Shown piece by piece: positions 5,995 through 10,369 of a DNA stretch of 10,369 nucleotides (its first letter is position 1; every line of letters begins with the position of its first letter). Source of the DNA: Chloroflexota bacterium (GTDB lineage Bacteria; Chloroflexota; Dehalococcoidia; Lucifugimonadales; Australimonadaceae); NCBI GenBank assembly GCA_022574265.1, contig JACZSI010000053.1, positions 1-10,369 on the forward strand, written 5' to 3'. A program made the translations under genes and the position numbers. The notes below the pieces were generated by a model. That model was given only the letters and a program-made list of their open reading frames with translations. It searched no databases and was not told where the DNA came from.

Positions 5995-8361
5995 GATGAA
6001 CTCCTTGCGCGGCTGGACCAAGTCGCCCATGAGCATCGTGAACACCTCGTCGGCGACGGTGGCCTGCTCGACGGACACCTGGAGGAGGGTGCGCGTGCCG
6101 GGGTCCATCGTCGTCTCCCACAGCTGGTCGGGGTTCATCTCGCCGAGCCCCTTGTAGCGTTGGAGGCCGACGCCCTGGCGTTCTGAGTGCTGGTGCAGCG
6201 CACGGGCGAGGTCGTACCACAAGACGCCGGTCGCGACCTCCGCGTCGCGCCGCTTGATGTTGAATCCCCGGCCGTTGATCCACTGCGCGAGGTCAGGGAA
6301 GAGCTGGAGGGCGCGCCGCGTGGACGCCGACTCCAGCACGCGCTTGACGTTGATCGTGCCGTGGCCGGGCACCTCCAGCGTGTAGGCGTCCCGCGTCTTG
6401 ACGGACTTGGCCGTGCACTCGTACCCCTGGGCGGCGAACCACGCGCGGACGGCCTCCAGCGTCTCCACGCCCTCGAAGGCGAGGCGGTACTTCCGGCGCT
6501 TGGCGCCGAGGAGGAACGTGCCCACGAGGCTCGGGGGGAGGCCGAGGCTGGACAGCGGCGCCGTCGAGCTCTGGAACTCCTGGAGCTGGGCCGCGAGGCC
6601 TTGGAGCTCCGGGCCGGCCATCGTGACCTTGCCGTCGTCCGAGGCCACTTCGAGGCGGCCGAAGAGCTGCTTGGCCATCCACTCGTCCTTGTCGGCCTCG
6701 GCGTACTTGTACTCGGCGGTGCGGCCGTGGGAGACGCGGTAGAGCGGCGGCTGGGCGATGTAGAGGTAGCCGCCGTCGATCAGCTCGTGCATGTTGCGGT
6801 AGAAGAACGTGAGGAGCAGCGTCCTGATGTGCGCGCCGTCGACGTCCGCGTCGGTCATGATGATGACCTTGTGGTAGCGGAGCTTGGCCAGGTTGAAGTC
6901 TTCGCCGAGCCCGGCGCCGATGGCCGTGATGAGCGCGCGGATCTCCTCGTGCGCGAGCATCCGGTCCGGCCGCGCCTTCTCCACGTTCAAGATCTTGCCC
7001 CGCAGCGGCAGGATGGCCTGCGTGCGGCGGTCGCGGCCCATCTTGGCGGAGCCCCCGGCCGACTCGCCCTCGACCACGTACAGCTCGCAGAGCGCGGGGT
7101 CGCGCTCGGCGCAGTCGGCCAGCTTGCCGGGCAGCGAGCCGCCGTCCATGGCGTTCTTGCGGATGACGAGGTCCCGGGCCTTCTTCGCGGCGTCGCGGGC
7201 GCGCTGGGAGGTGAAGCACTTCTCGATGATGCGGCGCCCCTCGGCGGGGTGCTCCTCGAGGTAGAACTCGAGGTGCTGGACGAGCAGCTGCTCCACCGCG
7301 GTCTTGATCTCGGCGTTGCCCAGCTTGCCCTTGGTCTGCCCCTCGAACTGCGGCTCCTCCATGCGCACGCTGATGATGGCCGTGAGGCCCTCGCGCACGT
7401 CCTCGCCGGAGAAGTTGGTCGTGTTCGCGTCGACGAGCTTGGACTTCTTCGCGTAGTTGTTGATGGCGCGGGTGAGCCCTGCCCGGAAGCCCTCGAGGTG
7501 CTTGCCGCCGTCGACCGTGTTGATGCAGTTGGCGAAGGCGAGGGTCGTCTCGTAGAAGCCGCCGTTGTATTGGAGGGCGATCTCCACCACGTTCGTGTCC
7601 TGCGTCTCCTCCATGTAGAACGGCTCGGCCTGGAGCACCTCGCGGTTGTGGTTCAGGTGGCGCACGAAGCTGCTGATGCCGCCCTCGAAGTAGAAGGTCC
7701 GGTCGTCCTCGGGGTGCGCCTCGGACCGGCAGATGATCCAGAGCCCCTTGTTCAGGTAGGCCATCTCCCGGAACCGCGTGAGCAGCGTGTCCCAGTCGAA
7801 GCGGGTGTGGCCGAACACCTCCTTGTCGGGCGTGAAGGTCACGAGCGTCCCGGCCCGGAGCGGGTCGGCCTTGGGGATGGGGCCCGCGTCCACCACGTCG
7901 GCGGTCGGCTCGCCCCGCTTGTACTCCTGGTAGTGCAACCGGCCCTGGCGGCGGACCTCCACGCGCATGTGCTCGGAGAGCGCGTTGACGACGGACGAGC
8001 CGACGCCGTGCAGCCCGCCGGAGACCTTGTAGGCGCCGCCGCCGAACTTCCCGCCGGCGTGCAGCGTGGTCATGATCGTCTCGAGCGCCGGACGGCCCGT
8101 CATCGCATGGATGTCGACGGGGATGCCGCGGCCGTTGTCATGCACCGTCACGCTGTTGTCCGCGTGCAGCGTGAAAGCGACGCGGTCGCAGAACCCGGCC
8201 ATCGCCTCGTCGATCGCGTTGTCGACGATCTCGTAGGCGAGGTGGTGCAGCCCGCGCTCGTCGGTGCTCCCGATGTACATGCCGGGGCGCCGGCGCACCG
8301 CCTCCAGCCCTTCGAGGACCTGGATGTCGCGGGCTGTGTACCCCTTCTTCTTCGTGGCCAT
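5956..8361 (-). CDS. gyrB: DNA gyrase subunit B, long form with TOPRIM-proximal insert
   Basis: GyrB is the ATPase subunit of the A2B2 topoisomerase that introduces negative supercoils. The product is 801 aa. The GHKL ATPase domain shows YEIVDNAIDE (Glu44, Asn48), HDNGRGIP (74-81), GGLHGVG (115-121) and the QTK loop (342-344). The TOPRIM domain shows EGESAGG (431-437; most gyrases have EGDSAGG), LPLRGKILNVEKAR (451-464) and TDADVDG (503-509). Between YIAQPPLYRV (534-543) and the C-terminal RYKGLGEMN (735-743) lies an extra block of about 160 residues (about 565-728), placed like the insert of E. coli GyrB (804 aa) and absent from typical ~640-aa gyrases. The ATG at 8361 is preceded by GAGGAG with 9 bases between, so the upstream extension to 8466 is rejected. 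gyrA is not in the window. It has its own promoter at 8478-8506. Its last 42 bp are duplicated downstream. Confidence 0.97.
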   Translation of the reverse strand: MATKKKGYTARDIQVLEGLEAVRRRPGMYIGSTDERGLHHLAYEIVDNAIDEAMAGFCDRVAFTLHADNSVTVHDNGRGIPVDIHAMTGRPALETIMTTLHAGGKFGGGAYKVSGGLHGVGSSVVNALSEHMRVEVRRQGRLHYQEYKRGEPTADVVDAGPIPKADPLRAGTLVTFTPDKEVFGHTRFDWDTLLTRFREMAYLNKGLWIICRSEAHPEDDRTFYFEGGISSFVRHLNHNREVLQAEPFYMEETQDTNVVEIALQYNGGFYETTLAFANCINTVDGGKHLEGFRAGLTRAINNYAKKSKLVDANTTNFSGEDVREGLTAIISVRMEEPQFEGQTKGKLGNAEIKTAVEQLLVQHLEFYLEEHPAEGRRIIEKCFTSQRARDAAKKARDLVIRKNAMDGGSLPGKLADCAERDPALCELYVVEGESAGGSAKMGRDRRTQAILPLRGKILNVEKARPDRMLAHEEIRALITAIGAGLGEDFNLAKLRYHKVIIMTDADVDGAHIRTLLLTFFYRNMHELIDGGYLYIAQPPLYRVSHGRTAEYKYAEADKDEWMAKQLFGRLEVASDDGKVTMAGPELQGLAAQLQEFQSSTAPLSSLGLPPSLVGTFLLGAKRRKYRLAFEGVETLEAVRAWFAAQGYECTAKSVKTRDAYTLEVPGHGTINVKRVLESASTRRALQLFPDLAQWINGRGFNIKRRDAEVATGVLWYDLARALHQHSERQGVGLQRYKGLGEMNPDQLWETTMDPGTRTLLQVSVEQATVADEVFTMLMGDLVQPRKEFIQAHARSVKNLDI

Positions 8362-8633
8362 GCAGCGGTTCTCCTCGAGGGGCGCGGGCGGTGGGATGAG
8401 TGGCTGGGCGGCGGTCCCGCCGAGGCGGCGGATCTGGCCGGTTCTCCGCGCCGTAGACTGCTCCACGGCACCGTTATATTCTACTATTTCTGAGGGTGGT
8501 GGTCAAAGCAATCGGAACCGGTTGTAGTTTCGGACGGATCTGCGGATGCGCGTCCGGAACGGCGGCGTCGAGGCTTTCCGCGACCGCGAGAGGGCCCTTG
8601 ACGGCGGTTGGCAGCACACCGCAACATGCGCTC
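8362..8633. other. Divergent gyrB-cmk intergenic region
   Basis: The left part holds the gyrB leader and promoter. The right part (8507-8633) should hold cmk expression signals, but I see no good rightward -35/-10 pair; TATATT (8475-8480) and TACTAT (8482-8487) lack a matching -35. An 8-bp palindrome AACCGGTT lies at 8516-8523. An open frame in register with cmk runs from 8496, but its sequence has no family resemblance. Confidence 0.5.
8478..8506 (-). promoter_or_regulatory. Sigma-70-type promoter of gyrB
   Basis: On the minus strand a -35 TTGACC (8506-8501) is separated by exactly 17 bases from a -10 TAGAAT (8483-8478). Five of six and five of six positions match TTGACA and TATAAT, and the stretch is a local AT-rich island. 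Transcription would start near 8471, leaving a leader of about 110 bases before the gyrB ATG. Confidence 0.72.
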
Positions 8634-9299
8634 GTGCCCACTCCGAGCGTGATCGCGATCGACGGCCCCGTGGCCTCCGGCAAGACGACCGTGGGGCGTG
8701 AGCTCGCCGCGCGTCTCGGCTACCGGTTCGTGGACACCGGGCTGATGTACCGCGCGCTGACGCTCGTCGCCCTGCGGCGCGGCATCGACCCACGGGATGG
8801 GGCGGCCCTCGGGAAGCTGGCCGAGCAGACCGAGATCAGCATCGTGACGGGCCCCGGCGGTGCCGCGGCGGTGCACGCGGACGGCGGCGACGTGACGGCG
8901 GACCTCCGGACCGCCGAGGTGGAGGACGCTGTCTCCGTGGTGGCGCAAGTCCCGGCTGTGCGTCACGCTATGGTGGCGCAGCAGCAACGGATCGCGGAAG
9001 GGGGCAACGTCGTCATGGTCGGGCGCGACATCGGGACCAAGGTGCTGCCGGACGCGGCCAAGGTCTTCCTGACGGCCTCGCCGGCGGAGCGCGCGCGGAG
9101 GCGGCACGTGGAGCTCGAGGAGGGCGGCGGCGCCCCGTCGCTGGAGGACGTCCGCGAGAGCCTGGCGCTGCGCGACACGCTCGACTCGGAGCGCGCCGAG
9201 GGTCCGCTGCGGGTGGCGGACGGCGCGGTGGTCGTCGAGACCGACGGACTCGCGGTCGAGGCGGTCGTGGATGCCGTCGTCGCGCGGATCGGCGCATGA
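8634..9299 (+). CDS. cmk: Cytidylate kinase
   Basis: It phosphorylates CMP and dCMP with ATP to the diphosphates, supplying pyrimidine nucleotides. From the GTG at 8634 the product is 221 aa (E. coli 227). It shows the P-loop GPVASGKTT (11-19), the substrate-site motif DTGLMYRA (34-41), the GRDIGT motif (130-135, with Asp132), the arginine-rich lid ERARRRHVE (152-160) and RDTLDSERAEGPLR (180-193), equivalent to the RDxxDSxR region that contacts the cytosine nucleotide. The start is uncertain: no good Shine-Dalgarno precedes 8634; the GTG at 8649 or the TTG at 8598 (after GAGAGGG) are alternatives. The farthest in-frame start at 8496 would add 46 residues of no recognisable family sequence. 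It overlaps plsC by 4 bases, so the two are likely translationally coupled, an arrangement common for cmk and plsC. Confidence 0.94.
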   Translation: MPTPSVIAIDGPVASGKTTVGRELAARLGYRFVDTGLMYRALTLVALRRGIDPRDGAALGKLAEQTEISIVTGPGGAAAVHADGGDVTADLRTAEVEDAVSVVAQVPAVRHAMVAQQQRIAEGGNVVMVGRDIGTKVLPDAAKVFLTASPAERARRRHVELEEGGGAPSLEDVRESLALRDTLDSERAEGPLRVADGAVVVETDGLAVEAVVDAVVARIGA

Positions 9300-9967
9300 G
9301 CAGGCGGGGGCTCGACTTCTGGTACCGGCTGGGCCGCCTGCTCGCGCGGATCCTCATCCCCACGTTCGGGCGCATCGAGGTGGTGGGCCGCGAGAACGTG
9401 CCGCCGTACGGGCCGCTGATCATCGCGCCCAACCACCAGTCCAACGCGGACCCGGGCGTGCTCGTCTACGCGATCTCCCGGCCTCTGTGGTGGATGGCCA
9501 AGCGGGAGCTGTTCTCCAACCCGCTCAACGCTTATTTCATGCGCGCGGTGCACGTCCACCCCATCGACCGCGACGGGCGGGACCTGGAGGCGCTCGCTTG
9601 GGCGCAGGAGACGCTCGCGGCCGACCGCGCCCTCGTCCTCTTCCCGCAGGGCACGCGCAGCCCCGGCGCGCTCACCGAGGGGAGCGACGGCGCGACGTAC
9701 ATCGCGCTGCGCTCCGGCGCTCCCATCCTGCCGGTGGCCATCACCGGCACCGAGCGGATCCGGGGCGTGGCGAAGATCGCGTTCCACTTCCAGCGGCTGC
9801 GCGTCGTGATCGGCGAGCCCTTCACGCTGCCGGTGGTGGAGGGCAGGCTCGAGCGCGAGGTGCTGCACTCCCTCACGGACCAGGTGATGGAGCGGATCGC
9901 GGCGCTGCTGCCGCCGGAGTACCGGGGCGTGTACGCCGGGCCGAAGACGGGCCGGACCGCCTCTTGA
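9296..9967 (+). CDS. plsC: 1-acyl-sn-glycerol-3-phosphate acyltransferase (PlsC family)
   Basis: It probably acylates lysophosphatidic acid to phosphatidic acid at the inner membrane face. The 223-aa product has a hydrophobic N-terminal stretch (about 8-24, no signal cleavage site), motif I NHQSNAD (46-52, the catalytic HX4D pair His47/Asp52), a motif II region around FMRAVHVHPIDRDGRD (81-96), motif III FPQGTRS (116-122) and motif IV ILPVAITGTE (144-153). Motif III usually reads FPEGTRS; Gln replaces Glu here, while the Gly and Arg that bind the phosphate are present. The ATG overlaps the cmk TGA (ATGA), showing a cmk-plsC operon. The acyl donor (acyl-ACP or acyl-CoA) and exact substrate cannot be read from sequence; another lysophospholipid acyltransferase is possible. 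Confidence 0.9.
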   Translation: MSRRGLDFWYRLGRLLARILIPTFGRIEVVGRENVPPYGPLIIAPNHQSNADPGVLVYAISRPLWWMAKRELFSNPLNAYFMRAVHVHPIDRDGRDLEALAWAQETLAADRALVLFPQGTRSPGALTEGSDGATYIALRSGAPILPVAITGTERIRGVAKIAFHFQRLRVVIGEPFTLPVVEGRLEREVLHSLTDQVMERIAALLPPEYRGVYAGPKTGRTAS

Positions 9968-10007
9968 GGAGCGCTCCCGCGGCGCGTTAGGCTCGCGGTT
10001 GGCGCTG

Positions 10008-10016
10008 TGCTATCAT
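10008..10016 (+). promoter_or_regulatory. Extended -10 promoter ahead of ppdK
   Basis: TGC directly followed by TATCAT gives an extended -10 element (TGnTATCAT). The -35 region is weak (TTAGGC at 9987-9992, 18 bases upstream), as is usual for extended -10 promoters. Transcription would start near 10023 and leave a leader of about 100 bases. Confidence 0.5.
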
Positions 10017-10032
10017 CCCGCACCGGCGCCTC

Positions 10033-10085
10033 CGAACGCTCCCGAGACCGAGCCAGGCTGGACGATTTTCGGCCCACGGCGTTCG
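10033..10085. repeat. Inverted repeat in the ppdK leader
   Basis: CGAACGC (10033-10039) is matched by GCGTTCG (10079-10085) with 39 bases between. The loop also contains AGCC-A-GGCT. The RNA leader may fold here; no known riboswitch class was recognised. Confidence 0.35.
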
Positions 10086-10119
10086 CGGGCCGCGGCGCTC
10101 CGACGACCGTGAGACGGCC

Positions 10120-10369
10120 ATGATGAGAGAGGGTATGAAGACACGCACGGACGGCAAGATGGTCTACCGTCTTGCCGAGGGCGGCGCCGACATGGTCCGC
10201 CTGTTCGGCTCCAAGGGGGCCCACGCCAGCGAGATGGTCGGCATCGGGCTCCCCGTGCCTCCCGGTTTCGTCATCACCACCGACGCGGCGCTCGAATACT
10301 ACCGCCAGGGCAGGCGGTTCCCCGACGGGCTCTGGGACGCCGTCGTCGAGAACGTCCACGTCCTCGAGA
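10120..10369 (+). CDS. ppdK: Pyruvate, phosphate dikinase, N-terminal part (cut by window end)
   Basis: PPDK interconverts pyruvate, ATP and phosphate with PEP, AMP and pyrophosphate. Only the first 83 or so codons are present, from the N-terminal ATP-grasp nucleotide-binding domain. The visible family marks are MVYRLAEGGADM (14-25), LFGSKGAHASEM (28-39, corresponding to the usual LGGKGANLAEM with the ATP-phosphate-binding Lys32), GIGLPVPPGFVITT (41-54) and the ALEYYRQGRRFPDGLWDAV segment (57-75). The GLPVPPGF motif is shared with PEP synthase, but the ALEYY and FPDGLW pattern favours PPDK. The start could be the ATG at 10120, 10123 or 10135; none has a well-spaced Shine-Dalgarno, though GAGAGAGGG lies directly before 10135. 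It has its own promoter and leader after plsC. Confidence 0.87.
   Translation, partial: MMREGMKTRTDGKMVYRLAEGGADMVRLFGSKGAHASEMVGIGLPVPPGFVITTDAALEYYRQGRRFPDGLWDAVVENVHVLE

Noticed and set aside
6187..8493. A 768-codon open frame on the + strand opposite gyrB
   Set aside because: It is the antisense shadow of gyrB in high-GC DNA; the protein is a low-complexity Val/Leu/Ala/Arg sequence without any motif, while gyrB shows all family motifs.
8496..8633. Upstream start for cmk or a small separate protein
   Set aside because: The frame is open but shows no kinase-family sequence, no good ribosome binding site at 8496, and begins inside the gyrB promoter.
9968..9977. GGAGCGCTCC palindrome right after plsC as a terminator
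   Set aside because: It has no loop and no T-run, so it cannot form a usual intrinsic terminator.

Overview
The window is a high-GC (roughly 70 percent by eye) bacterial chromosome segment made almost entirely of core housekeeping genes. Ten protein genes are supported, nine complete and one cut by the right edge. No tRNA, rRNA, CRISPR array, transposase, phage gene or defence system was seen. The DnaA N-terminus (LQLQVTRPSYDTWL, then VGVPTTFAAEWL) and the order dnaA-obgE-nadD-pyrE-gyrB look most like Chloroflexota, perhaps the Dehalococcoidia. This assignment comes from memory of family sequences and was not searched.

Layout. Left part (1-3259): rplY (L25, +) and fmt (-) converge and share a CTAG at their stops; fmt and dnaA (+) then diverge from a 262-base gap. 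Middle (3260-3410): a short gap between dnaA and obgE that is about 60 percent AT over 80 bases, where the + strand changes abruptly from pyrimidine/C-rich to purine/G-rich. With dnaA alongside and a DnaA-box-like site on the obgE start, this is the best candidate for the replication origin. Right of it: obgE-nadD-pyrE form a tight + strand operon. pyrE converges on gyrB (-, 5956-8361), and the junction carries an exact 42-bp duplication of the gyrB 3' end. gyrB has a near-consensus promoter. cmk and plsC (+) overlap by 4 bases and form a second operon. After a 152-base leader region with an extended -10 promoter, a pyruvate phosphate dikinase gene begins and runs off the window.

How the genes fit together: replication initiation and supercoiling (dnaA, gyrB), translation (rplY, fmt), ribosome assembly GTPase (obgE), nucleotide and NAD supply (nadD, pyrE, cmk), phospholipid synthesis (plsC) and central carbon metabolism (ppdK). 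This is a typical origin-proximal, growth-related set.

The less ordinary signals are: the skew switch and AT-rich patch (putative oriC); the duplicated gyrB tail; an Obg GTPase with a changed G3 motif (ELPA in place of DxPG); a PyrE whose catalytic loop lacks the usual lysines; and a DnaA with Arg in place of a base-contacting His. I found no evidence of a new multi-gene system.
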